In this document: positions 22,950 through 35,499 of the stretch, piece by piece
Position numbering within the stretch: the first letter of the stretch is position 1
Layout: every line of letters starts with the position of its first letter
NCBI RefSeq assembly: GCF_022605725.1
Contig: NC_065546.1
Coordinates: 44,822,227 to 44,886,226, forward strand
Reading direction: 5' to 3'
Length of the DNA: 64,000 nt
Source: Anthonomus grandis grandis
Taxonomy: Eukaryota > Arthropoda > Insecta > Coleoptera > Curculionidae
Position numbers and translations under genes: made by a program
Notes under the pieces: generated by a model
Told to the model about the DNA's origin: nothing
What the model saw: only the letters and a program-made list of their open reading frames with translations
Database searches by the model: none

Positions 22950-25900
22950 TATTAATTTCCTTATAGTGTTATGTTATGTTGCAAAGAGTTCAATATCAAT
23001 ACCCTAAAATTGGGAAATGAAAATATGAAGAAGTTTCTGTAAAAGATTTCAAGTTCTATGGACACAAATTAAAAAACTTAGTGAAGTTCATATAAAATAA
23101 ATATTAAAAAATTTGAAGACGGAGGTATAGAAATACTAATTTTTAAAGGAAATAACGAGAAACTTAATAAATATATATTGAAACTTAATAAACGTAAAGT
23201 CTTAAATGTGAAAAATAGGAAAATTAATAGAAATTAATATAAAATTAATTTTAAAAGCACTTAAAAAAAATTCTCAGAAAAGTATTCCAGGTATCTCAAG
23301 TTCTAGGGACCTATACCCAAACGTTAAAAATTAACAATTTTTGGAAATAATTACGAAAACTGAACCCTAAGAAGTCCCGGGAAAGTTTCTATGAGTATAG
23401 CATCTATTTAAGTATATTGAGAATAGTATAATAAATTGTCGAAGAAAATAAAAAATCTGTAAAAATTTCAATAGTAAAATTTTCAAAATTTATTAGTCAA
23501 CTAAACAAACTAAAAATAATTAAAAATACTAAAAAAAAAAGAAAGTCCCAAAAAATACATTAAATATAAGGTTTTTAGATTTATTATAGGAATAACCTAA
23601 AATTTCTTCTAATCGTGTTTTTATACTTAAATTTGGCCCAAAAGTTTTATGATTTTTTTTTGTTTAAATTCAAAAAATAATTGAAGTCCTAATTTCAGAT
23701 TTATATTTTGCTTTTAGTTTGCCATAAATTGGTAAAATAAAGAAACTTTTGTCGTTTTAATTTACATTATGCATATGTATATAATGGTATATGGAATTTA
23801 CAATCTAATTATAAGGCAGCCATTGTAAAATAGAATTTTTTTTTTCTGAAATTTGTTAAAAAATTGTATTTTGGATACTAGTATCTAATTTTTCACAATT
23901 TCTAATTTAAGTTGAGAATTTTTACTAAAATCTTAAGAAGATTAGAAATTCTAGCAAACAACAGATTATTTTTAGGTGTATTCAATGATTGTTTAAAACT
24001 CTTGGAAAAAGGCGAATTTTGGCCCACATAGTCTTTCTTTTTGTGAATTTTTACTAAAGTTATAAGTTTATATTTTAAACACCTAATAAATAAAGCAGTT
24101 CTGTTCCAGTCTGTATTCTATTTTAGAATAAATGTCTGGAAATATTCCAGAAATCTCAAGTTCAAGACCCCATACAATTAACAATGTTTAGAAATAATTA
24201 TGAAAAGTGAACCATAAGAAGTCCTGGAAAAGTTTCTATAGGGTATATCTCTCTTATTAAAAATATTGCATATAGCACCATAAATTTCTGTACAAAATTA
24301 AAGAATTGTAAGACTTTTACAAAGGACCTCAAATTAGGAACAAAGGACCTTCTAATTTTGTTTTTATACCCGAGTTTGACACATATTTTTTTTTATTTAA
24401 ATCTAAAAAATAATTAAAGTCCTAATAGCTATGGCAATTATTTTATATTTAGTTTGCAATAAATTGGTAAAATAAAAATAGTTTTTTTGCTTAATTTTGC
24501 ATTATGCATATTTAATAAGATATATGTACGTGACCATATTATTCAGGTATATGGAATTTATAACCTGATTATCAGGCAACCATTCCTAAATAGAAAACTT
24601 AATTTTTTTCTGAAATTCGTTCAAAAATTGTAATTTAGGTACTATTATTTAATTTTTCACAGTTTTTAATTTAAGTTGAGAATTTCCCTAAAATCCTAAC
24701 AAAGAACAAAGTTTTTTTAGGTGGATTTAGATTGTTTTATTATTTAGGTGTACAATAATCGTTTAAAATTCTTCGAAAAACACAAATTTTGAGTCACATA
24801 ATATAGGCCAATAATTATTCTCCACTCAAAATATTATACTGAGAACAGAAATAAAAAAGGTATGGAAAAACTGAATAAACTTATAATAAAACTTAATGTA
24901 CACAAAGTCTAGAATGTAAAAATAGGAAAAGTAAAAAAGATTAATATATACTAATTTTTAAAAACTCATAAACAAAATTTTTGAATAAATTTGCAAATAT
25001 TCCAGAAATCTCAAGTTCTAGGGACACATAGCCAGACTTTAAAAATTGATAATTTTTAGAAATAATTATGAAAAACTGGACTATAAGAATTCCTGGAAAA
25101 GCTTCTATCTATCGAATCAATAATAGCATATTAAATTTCTGAAGAAAATAAAAAAATTGTAAAAGATTTACATAAATCTCAAATATATATATAAAGGTAA
25201 TACAAAAAAAGACGTCCATCGTTTCCGTTTAAATTATTAATTATCATGTTATAAATTCTGTAATAAGATTGCGTGAAATAAAAGCACTATTCAATTTTTT
25301 TCTAATAAGCCGATTTTTCATGCAAATCTTGACCCTATTAAGAAGCTTTAAAGACCGAAAAGCCCTTAAATCAATATAAAAATAAATTTATATCTGATAA
25401 TCATTATAAAATCATTATTAAGTTATTGGTAAATTTAATAAATTTTTTTGTATTATTAGCAAAAAAATCAAGTTCTCATCCTTAATAAAATTATGCATTT
25501 ATATACATTAATTTATTACTGATTAATATCGTGTGCCTCTGATGTATGTGGAGTTTATATTGCTACTCATAATAATGTCCAAAAAAAATATTTTACCACC
25601 ATAGTAGCTTCATTTCAAATTTTATTGAAATACTTTATATGACACAATTATAATTAAAAAAAAAAAAAATTTAATTTTTTGAAGTCATATTTTAGTTTTC
25701 GCCTGTATATTATGGAAAACGCTAATATTAAAGTATATTTAACTGCAAAAAGTCTATAAAATACGCGCAACAACCTCATTAAAGTTATGCATCCTATAAA
25801 ATTGTTACTTCTTAATAACATTTATTTAAGCAAATAAATATTGAGAATATAATTATAAAGAAAACACATAAAAGTATAGTATTAATATAAAAATAAAAAT

Positions 25901-28900
25901 AATATAAAAAATGTATATATTATAAGAAAATAATAATAATTTTTTGAACCTCGGTAATGGTAAGCCTGAGATTCTCCGAATCCGCAATACATACCGTGTG
26001 TTTCCGCACAGGTTTATTTGCATAAAGTGATGGTATAAGATACTGCACATTGAACCTTGGACTTGAAAGAGTTTTTGATGTTGCATAAAAAAAATGCATA
26101 AAATAGTTACCAAAAAATCGAGTTTTTGAAATAAGGAATTAAAACAAATGTTAGGAATAATAAATTGCTCATTATAAAAAATGTATAGACCGAAAAAATA
26201 GACCAACAAATAAATTAAAAGTTATCCTAATCCTCAAGTTTATTCACAACGAAATTTATCTTTTATATATTTGGTAAAAATTAATAAAAAAGCAGGAAGT
26301 TAAAAATAAAGTATATAAGATATTTCAATTATATGTTTTGTGATATAAGTTGAAAAATTTATTTATTTTTTAATTTCAATATAGTTTTAGCATAAATTAA
26401 ATCATTTAAAGGTTAAGAATACTGGAAAAAAAACTAAAAATTGACTTTTCTGTACAATACTAATTTAAAAATTTTTAAATAGTTTTCCAACGGTTTTTTA
26501 TTTGTTTACATAATATCCTTACTTATATATGTATATATTATAATTAAATTATATTTTTATAAGCTTACTTTTACCCACTACCCAGTACGATTTTAGCAAT
26601 ATTCAAGTCAGTAAAACTTTTGAAATTTATAAAATTGATAATTAAATACAACTTAAAGAATATTTTTCACTGTATTAAAAATTATAAAAAAAGTACACAA
26701 TCATGTTTTTTTTATTGAATTTGAATTGATTTTTCTTTTATGTATTAAGTAGTCAATTGAATAAAATTGTCAAAATTTATAAATCAACTGCTGAAACTAA
26801 AGATAATTGTTAAAATAAAAGAATGGCCGTCGTTTCAATTTAAAATATGTATATTAGATAAGGTATATAGACATAGTTATGTTACGCTTCGTAGAATATT
26901 TCAAATTTATAAACTTAAGAGATGTAGAGGAGAAATTTTGATTGAAAGAAGAAGAATTTTTTTTTCTAAAATTCGATTAAAAGATTATTATATAATAGCT
27001 CCCTTATGACATTTTTCTTTAAGTCGAATTTTTTTCTAAGTTCCAATAAATATAGCAAATGTTTTTCAGGTTTATTAAATAGTTCTTCAAAATTCTTCGA
27101 AAAACTCTAATTTTGGACATACAATATGTTTTTTTGGTAATTTTGACCCAAGTTAAGAATATTTTTTCTAAAAACCTAATAAATATAATAATTATTCTGT
27201 ATTGACAATAATATACTGTTAATATAAATAAACGTGTACAATGTTCATTTAAATTATGCATTATAAATAACTGAAATCATATTAATTTTAATTGTAATTA
27301 GGAATTATATTTAAACTAAAACTGAGATGATAAAATTAGATAAATCTTCACAATTCAGTGAGCTAATGATAAAAAAACAAACGTCATTTATAACCAGGTA
27401 CATAAAACAAGTACCCTAGAAAAGTTAACGCATGTATGTACCTCCTAATTAATAGCTAAAATAAGTAATAGTTTAAATAAAATAATTGTTATATCATTTC
27501 TAATGAAAATAATAAAACTTATTAGAAAGGCTTCTGATCATGTTTTTCTTTAACTAAATTTACGAAAATATATAGAAAATCACCAAGAAAAGTGTCAAAA
27601 ATGTTATTTGCATATGTTATAATACAAGTTGAAATATTTATGTATTTTTTAAATTTAATTAATAATTTAATTTTCTTAATAATAATTAATATTCTAATTT
27701 TGGCAAAATTTACCATTGAATAGATGAGATTTCTGGAAGAGGAATTTTTACTTAATTTGGTAACGGTTTTAGTATTTTTGTAAAAGTTGAAAAAATTATA
27801 TTTTTTCAGATAATTAATTTGAATTTGCTAGTACGACTAAAGCAAATTTCAAAAAATTCATAAAAAAATAAATACAAGGATAAGAATTTTCATTTTACGT
27901 AGATCATAGTGAAAATTATACAAAAGCGTGCATCCTTTCTGTTTAGATTATGCATTAATAATAAATAACGGAGTTTTAGGTAAATTTTCGTTGAATTTTT
28001 AGAATTCATATTTATTTTACATACTAATTAGTTAATTAAATAAAATTTTCAAAGTTTATTAAAAATGTATTAAATTAAAAAAAAAATTAATTTATTCTCA
28101 TTTTTTTATACTCGAATTTGGAGTTTAATTCTACATTATGTATATTAAATAAGTTATATTTATGTAATTATGTTCTGTTATATGGAATTTATAATCTGAT
28201 TATAAAACAGCCATTGTTAAATAGATTTCTTTTTTCTGAAATTTGTTAACAAAATTGTATTTTGGGTGTCATTATGTAATTTTTCACAATTTTTAATTTA
28301 AATTTAGAACTTTTCTAGAATCATAAGAAGATTAAAAATCCCAACAAATATAGCGATTATTTTGTCTATATAATATTATTATATTGGCAAAATAAAGAAA
28401 CGTTTAAGGCTTTCACTTAATTTATGCATCGAAAAAAAAAACAATAAAATTCGCAATTGTATTGCATACATAAACATTTACAAAATACAAGTAAGGACAC
28501 AATACGGTAGTATTGTGTACATGTATGTTTTATTGTTCAGTATAAAAATAATATTGTTAAGTATGAAAATAAGAGAAAAATACATACGACAAAACAAACT
28601 AGTTTTTTAGTACAAGTAAAATTTTCTTTTAAAGATATTATATGATGACTCAATATCAGAATTGGAAAATACTTCTTTTCATGATTCCCTTGTAAGTTCT
28701 TTTATAAAATTTTTATAGTTATATTAATTTTCTGTTGTATTTTGTTTGATTTTAAATAATTTTTTTGTTCGTTTTGAATTAATATCCCAATTCGGTAATG
28801 ATCAATCAAGTAACTTTTAAAAATTAAAAGTGTTATATCCTGGTTTCTTGATTGTGCCATATTCAAAAATATATGATCAAGTGCTGTTGAAGTATGATTT

Positions 28901-29650
28901 GTGGCTCCTGTTGGTTAATTTTTACATAATGAAAATCCACTTTGTGTTATAATATTCAAATAATGAGTTATACTAATATCAGTTTCGTACAGGATATTTA
29001 TATTAAGATCACCTATGATTACTCTAACATCATTATTTTTATTTGTGAATCCTTTATTTATTAGGTGTATTAGAAACATATTTGAATTTACAGAAGGTGG
29101 ACAATATATGCCAGTCACTCGTATCGAAACATTATTTATAGTGCAGTGTAATAAATTGCTTTCACTTAATTCAGTAATTTCTAATATTGCATGTAATTTC
29201 ATTCAAGAATTACTCAAAATTCTACAGAAGAATACTCCTTATACTGAAATAAATAATATTAAAATTATTTATTTTAAAGGTATAGTAGCTAGCTTGTGCC
29301 AGCTCTATGCACCATCAGATTTAAAGAAATTTTTTTTTTATTTCGGATAAAACAGTTATACTGAGAACTATAAACACAAGTTTTAGTTTAACTTCAGAAT
29401 TTTTCTGAAATCCAAAAAAAATTGAAAACCCATCAAACCTAGCAAAGCTTTTTTAAGTTTATTTAATAATTGTTTAAATTTTTTTTCAAATTTCGTAAAA
29501 ACGTCTCTTTTTTTTAATGAATTTTAAGCCAAGTTAAGTATATTTTCTAAAGACCTAAGAAATAATATTACAATATTATAATGGCAATATAAAGAAACAT
29601 GCATATGATTTTTATTTAAATTATGCATTACATATAACTGACATCATATT
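22950..29650. repeat. Decayed long-period repeat (~0.85 kb unit in part)
   Basis: The block ATTCCAGAAATCTCAAGTTC followed by a GTCCTGGAAAAGTTTCTAT-like word recurs near 23,285, 24,135 and 25,003 in the same orientation, giving periods of about 850 and 870 bp. Between them, TATGGAATTTATAATCTGATT, TTTTTCACAATTTTTAATTT and an ATTATGCAT word also repeat. ATTATGCAT recurs near 23,766, 24,501, 25,490, 27,250, 27,947 and 29,620. Beyond 25.2 kb copies are scrambled and interrupted. Tiny ORFs (for example 26,767-27,009) are repeat readings and not genes. This looks like an old satellite or a cluster of one dispersed family. Confidence 0.7.
28720..29220 (-). pseudogene. LINE endonuclease-domain fragment
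   Basis: The minus strand encodes CTINNVSIRVTGIYCPPS, then VRVIIGDLNINIL (GDxN motif of the exonuclease/endonuclease/phosphatase fold) and, after a stop, PTGATNHTSTALDHIF, where the terminal DH is the conserved catalytic pair of LINE endonucleases. The fragment ends with no RT attached. It is embedded in the decayed repeat region. Confidence 0.72.
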
Positions 29651-29734
29651 ACCTTGAAATTTTGAATAATACGAAGTATACAGCTACCGTATTAGTAAAA
29701 AAACAAGAGAAAAATACATACAATAAAACAACAA

Positions 29735-30520
29735 TCATTCTAAAGCAATTAGACATTCAGACACTACAGTATTACATTCCATAATATTTTTTGGCAGTCG
29801 ATTAAACAAACCTTAACATAGAATTGCAACAAAATTAACTAGGATGAAATCAGGACAGTTTCCAGTATAATAGTCATGAACTTCATTCTATTTTTGATCT
29901 TAAATATAAATAAGTAAAAGTTTTCAGCGATATTTTTTCCTGTACAGACAATATTTGTAAGACATTTAACATTGTTATCACAGGTGCAACCAATTGCATT
30001 CTAGGACTTCGAGGATTGCCTTAATTCTAGAACTCCGCTATTCTCTAGTTGGGAATACAGAACAATAAAGTTAAACTTTGTTCAACTTTTGCCTATTATG
30101 GTTATAAAATCCACAATGAGCATGAAAGTTTTTTCAATATCAAGAATTCAAATTTTAAGCAATCCAAGGCTGAGCGTTTTACATCTATATTGTCTAATGT
30201 TTCAATTAAAATATCCCAAACGACAGCCTCAAAAGCTCTTCTAAAAATGCAGCTGAAACTAGATTATTGTCATCAATTGCCCTAAGAAACTCCTCACAGA
30301 AAGCAATCATCATTCTCGTAAGAATGTCCTGCTCGAAATCCCGATTGACTAAAAACAATTATATTATTTTCATCACGATCGCTCTGCAGCTGCTCCTTTG
30401 CAATGAGTTAATAATTTCTCGTATACTGGTTGATATGTCTAAAATTCGAGTGCTCTGTAGTATCTGGAACCACTCATCCATTCCTCTCGAAAAAATTAAG
30501 GGAATCTTCACTAGGCAATG
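29735..30520 (-). pseudogene. Rearranged LINE RT and C-terminal remnant
   Basis: Reading from high to low coordinates on the minus strand with frame changes: an RPIS-like block (DISTSIREII near 30,430), SQSGFRAGHSYEN, then RAFEAVVWDILIET, then a very decayed palm ending NSGVLELR where GVPQG is expected (about 30,020). The final piece is FNRLPKNIMECNTV (about 29,770-29,815), the end of the C-terminal domain. The YxDD box and thumb are missing, so an internal deletion is likely. Several stops are present. Confidence 0.65.
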
Positions 30521-30689
30521 AGACAATAATATAAAAAACAAAAGTCATTTATAACCAGTTACATAAAAAAAAGATCCTTAGATAAGTTAACGTATCTCCT
30601 AATTAACACCCATTAGTTCGTACCACAAACACAAAATGTGGTAAAATGTAAATTTTATCTGTCCGCAGAGGGAAATAAACTTTTTCATT

Positions 30690-30950
30690 GTCAAGTTTAA
30701 AAGTCAAGAGAAACAAGCGATTCATTCATGTCTGTCCGGTGTATTGTGTGCCGTGGTGTGGCCAGTTATTTCTCTTCTCTTACGCGATACCGAAAACGCG
30801 ACTTTTATTACACTCCGAGTGAGTACTCGGTGGCTTTAACCTTTCGAGTCGTAGTTGTAGAAAACGTTAAGGAGCCTGTTAAGGTATTAAGTTACTTAGA
30901 AATAAATGCTGGAAGTAGGTTGCGTGGTACTGCCGTATTCGCGACTTGAA
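30690..30950 (+). other. GC-richer patch, possible exon or element 5' region
   Basis: An open frame of 73 codons (30,728-30,949) starts within a CATTCATGTCTG context and includes VRCIVCRGVASYFSSL. I do not recognise the protein. A donor-like TTAAG|GTATTA lies at 30,884. The base composition resembles the candidate exon at 22 kb more than the AT-rich flanks. It could be an alternative first exon or part of a lost element. Evidence is thin. Confidence 0.22.
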
Positions 30951-32065
30951 TTTTTTCTCTTGCTATTATTACGATAAATTTTATTAAACTTGCCGATGGC
31001 TTAATGGACATTCCAAAGGAAATCGGAGTTTAGCTACTGCCTTAGCACAGTAATTTTATTGTTTAAAATGATTATTATATATCAGTTTATTTCTATGTTG
31101 ATTCAAGGGCTTTTTGGTCGTCAAAACTCCAATTTGAAAAAAATCGGGATTTTGGAAAAAAAATTGTTAAAAAATTCTTTTATTTAATTTTTTAAAATAT
31201 CCAGCTATGACTTACGAAAATCTTAATATCAATTGAACAAAAGTCACCTTACTACATAATTTATAACATAAGTATGCATAACCTAAATGGAAACGCTGGA
31301 CGGTTCTTTATATTACCTCTATGACAAATGTAGAAATGTAACAATTGCCCTAATATTGAGATTTTGAGGTCTTTCGTCCAACTTTTCCAGATTTTCAATT
31401 TTTTTTCCTAAATTTGGTACGCTTTTGCCGGTATTTGAATAAAATTGTTGATTTTCAAATTTGGGATATGGAGTCTCTAAAACTTGAAATTATTTATTAA
31501 AATGTATTTTATCTTAATTTCAATAGGTTTTATAATTTATCCTAAAAATCTGAGATAATTTCAATTATTTTAAACGATTATTAAAAATGCATATTTTAAA
31601 ACTTTAATATTAGTTGTTACTTTTATTTTAATTCTCTTTAAAATCTTCGTTTAATTTTTAAGTTTTATTGATAAGTGTCTTAGTTTTATCACTTTATATA
31701 ATAGTTTCTTATATGTATTTATTTGTAATATAAACCTGGTGTCTAAAAATAATTACTTTTTTGTTATCCAACTCTTATATTTATGTTGTACCCTATTATA
31801 ATATTAAAATTCTGTAATTCACATGCAGCAAGATAAATATATATTATGATTATTAAGAGCTATGCATAAAATTCCTAGAAACTTCTGCATAATCAACAAA
31901 GTTTTAAGAAATCGATAAAAATTCAAAGTTTTTTCTAATATTTTCGCATTTTTTTCGAACCCATTTCCTATTATTCGAGAAACTAATTAAATCGTAAATA
32001 TAAAAAATGAGCAACTTTAAGTCAAAGGGAAGAAAAAAAAGTAAAGAAAGAAAAATGATAAGTAA
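30951..32065. other. Unassigned AT-rich spacer
   Basis: No gene, no clear repeat boundary and no inverted termini are visible to me. The sequence has long A/T runs and scattered stops in all frames. Confidence 0.4.
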
Positions 32066-32070
32066 TTATG

Positions 32071-32090
32071 GCATAACTTAATTGGACACA
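32071..32090 (+). repeat. Solo copy of the GCATAACTTAATTGGACA terminus
   Basis: The 18-mer at 32,071-32,088 is identical to the left end of the element at 35,500 and in the same orientation. Its flank TATG resembles the AATG beside the other copy. It may be the left end of an element that was later interrupted. Confidence 0.65.
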
Positions 32091-32184
32091 ATGTGTCAAG
32101 AAAAAAAAAACAGAAAATAATATATCAATTATTATACCTTAAGTATTTTATAAGTAATTAAGTAAATCAAGAAGAAAGAAAAAA

Positions 32185-34625
32185 TGTAATGTAATGTAAT
32201 GCAGTGGGGTCTGTCACATGGTGGCCTTTTGCACTGCGCCCATTGGCGATCTACTGTACTTCTCCTGTCTCTATCTATTCAATACGTTTGCGAACAGGAT
32301 AAGCTCCTTCAGTGAGAGTGCCAGCAAATCCTCTTTACTCACCACATAAATGTGCAGAATCCTGTATTTCCTATTGTCTAGTGCTCTACAATTTTTATTC
32401 AAGTGTTCATCGACTCCTCTTCCTCACCGCAAAATCTGCAGATGCCTGTGTCACATAAGCTCATTCTTATAGGGACTGTGAGCGTCCCTACCAGCATCCG
32501 TAGGCATTTCCTGTCCAATCTTAGAGCTAGATCCGCCCTTCCAGCTTCGAAACTCAGGATCTTTTTGTGAACCGATCCATTGGTATCATTTCAATGTCGC
32601 ATCATCCTGGACTATGTTTGTTTCACGATCCCTCCTTTAAGGACAACTTCAATAAACCTAAAAGATGGGTTTAGTCCAATAAAGTTTTCCTTGGCCCCTT
32701 TTTTTGCGTAGATGTTCACCGTCTCATTCCTCGCAAGTCCTCATACCCAGACCAGAGTGATCCGATTCCTAGCCATATTCCTCTTGGGAATTTGTGGTCC
32801 CTAATATTCCCGTATCCATATCCCACATTCACGTCAGGATTGTCAAATGACCAGTAAGGTTGCTCACCTTAAGGTTTTCTTTCCTGTAGATTGAGATTTT
32901 TACAGGCATATTGAGCGATTTAAAAGAGTCTCCATGCACAACATTGTTGCTGATCACACTGAGTCTTTGTAACCTGCACAGTCAAGATATTTATGTTTTC
33001 TGCTCCGTTTTCCTTTATCATACCAGAGCCCCATAGAGTATGGTGGACCTCGCCGCCTGGGTCTATATCCAATAAGTCATTTTAAGGCTCAGACCTCAGA
33101 ATCTACCAAGTAGTTCTCTTGCGTTCCAAAGGTTCCTCGTGGCCTTTTCATGTAATGATTCGAAGTGTGCTTCCCAGGTGAGTTTTTAATCAAAGGTGAG
33201 ACCCAGATGCTCTCCCTGGAAACGATCTCGATGCCGCTCATTCAAAGACTAAAATCATCTTTTCCTGGTAAATTAACCAATGGTCATCTTCGCCGGGTTT
33301 ATAAATAGCCCCTCCAAAGTGCACTTTTCACAGGGTATCTTGCGTCCATTCTGCAAATTCCATTCTTACTATGGCCGAATCAGCTCATCTATTAGAAGGT
33401 GCTGTTTTAATTGCGAAAGAGTCGTTCTTGATGTCCATAAATTCCTATTTCTTTGGATTTCAAGGCCTTTTCGATATTCCGAACTATTTTCTGCAATGCT
33501 GTAATAGTTGATTTGCCCTTCTGGTAGATGAATTGGAGTTCATGCAACGTTTTCATGGAGAATACCTTCATATTGAGGCATTGGTACAATAATTTTTCCA
33601 TTGTCTTCAACTTAAAAGAGGATAGATTAATTAGCCTGTAGGACTTGGGACATTCGGGGGTTTGTTACCACTCTTGGGTATGAATATGATCCCTACCGCC
33701 CATGAAACATATCCTAATGCTAGACTTGTTTGGAAGATATTGAACATCTCCCAATAGAGGCTAGAACCTCTTGACAACTGTAGAAAAAAGCCATCTGACC
33801 CCGATGACTTGTAAGGTCTAAAAGAATTCCCAGTCCATTCTATTCTCTTTAAAGTTCACTATCTTCCTGATGACCTGGCTGGTCTCCATTCATAAACATG
33901 TGTCAATGCCCCTTGAGTGTCAGTATCCAAAGCTCCGAACCTGCAGTCAAGAAAGTGAGTTCTAAAACGAAGCTCTAAAGTCCTATTGAAAGTATCTTAT
34001 GTAGGTGCTATTTGCCCCTTCACTGTGCCTATCCCCTTTGAAAGGGCTTTGTGCAATCTGGCTGTGGCTGGGACGTCCTTAAGGTTCTCACAAAGAGGTT
34101 TTCATGATTGCCTTCTTACATTTTCTGTTATAAGTGGTTACAACCTTCCTGTACCTTTCCCACTGTCCAGTTCTTTTGGCTCTATTGAATTCCAATCTTG
34201 CTTTGCTGCACAGTGTCTCAATATGTATATTCTACCAAGGTACCTTCTTCGAGATAGGTTTTATCTTAACCGGACAATTGTCCTAAAATACGAATGTTAT
34301 CCTATCAGTTAGTTTTTCTACTGATGCATCCAATTCCTCGGGTGATGAATGAAAAAATGTGTTTCCATTGATCTTGCGAGTGTCTCAACCAATCTGTTGC
34401 CCTGGGATTTTTGTAGAGCGATTGACTCTTAATAGAATCCCTTACTTCAAGAAGATTGTGTTTATGATTCGACATAAAGTGCTCTTCAGAGTCTCTCAAG
34501 TCACTGATCATGTCAAGAGATTTATTAGTTATGAGGGTCAGATCAAGAACCTTCTCCCCTAATGGCGTTGTAAAACATTGGATTATTTATCCTATTTGCA
34601 ATCTCCATGTTAGTAAGCATTAGGT
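32185..34625 (-). mobile_element. LINE with RNase H (I/R1/LOA-like), minus strand, internally deleted
   Basis: From 5' (high) to 3' (low) on the minus strand: an endonuclease-end block DLRDSEEHFMSNHKHNLLEV and NPRATDWL; a linker RLEFNRAKRTGQWERYRKVV; RT motif SYRLINLSSFKLKTMEKLLY; QKGKSTITALQKIVRNIEKA; then the thumb/connection GLTFDxKLTWEAHFE, ARELLGR, RSTILYGALVW; an RNase H-like RITLVWV; and the C-terminal zinc segment CRFCGEEEES. RNase H in this position is known from I- and related LINE clades. The RT catalytic segment (YxDD and GxPQG) is absent, and many stops and frameshifts occur. The 3' end is a (ATTAC)n tail at 32,185-32,200. Confidence 0.78.
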
Positions 34626-35499
34626 ATTCTAGGAGTGTCTGATCTCAAAACGGTTATTTATTTTTTAAATTGAATATTTAATTATTTCCATTATTGTTGG
34701 CATTATTCTATTCAAAAAATGCCTTTGTCAGGTCAAATGGTTTGATTACAAATGGTAGTTAAATAGTATATGATGATGATATTGCTTAAATCTTTAAATT
34801 AGCAAACCATGGCAGGAGGCTAGAGAGGCTTTGTGTGATAGATTTAAGCATTACACTTAAATGCTTAATATTTACGAGCTTTAATTGATCAATATCTCAA
34901 ATGGGCAAAACACATAAATTATTTTGCTGAAAGAATTAGAAATTTTAAGCACTAAACTTTGTGTTCTCCTTCTTTGTGTTTGGTACCTATAAAAGTACAT
35001 TGCAATAGGTTTTTAAAGGTCATTTATAAAAAAAGTTATGCATCACACTAAACTAAAACAGACTGCTTGGGGGCCAAATTCTATAATTTCTTGCTAACGT
35101 AAATTAAAATAATAAATAACAAAAGAGATTAAAATTCCCATCGTGCACACTAAACTGATTTGGGGACACAATATCATGGCTAAATATTTTTCATTCTGTA
35201 AACAAAAAATATTTATTTATTTACTTGTTGTTACTATTATTATTTTATTGCACTGGTATTAATCTAAATTCATTTAAGTAGTTGTTTTTTTTTTCTGTGG
35301 ATGTATAGGTGGTTTTTTGACTTGTGATTCTAAATATTGAAATATTTACTAATTTGTTTGTTGTTGTAGCTAATTTTTCTAAGGAACAATTATTTTTATA
35401 TATGAAACCACGCACAAGTATTAGGTTGCCTAAGTGCTTAGGGTTGAACAAGAAATATTATGTTACCTACATTATATAATAATTTAATTTGATTTAATG
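34626..35499. other. Unassigned spacer
   Basis: AT-rich, with no reading frame I recognise. It may contain the far 5' part of the RNase H LINE, but nothing is readable. It ends at the inverted-repeat-bounded element. Confidence 0.35.

Noticed and set aside
25853..26209. 118-codon minus-strand ORF with a slightly GC-richer centre (25,950-26,060), considered as tRNA-derived SINE or exon
   Set aside because: No convincing A and B box pair, no cloverleaf, and the protein is low-complexity Ile/Phe/Leu. Nothing recognisable.
26767..27009. 80-codon ORF resembling a small basic protein
   Set aside because: It falls within the decayed long-period repeat and its sequence parallels other repeat copies that are not open.
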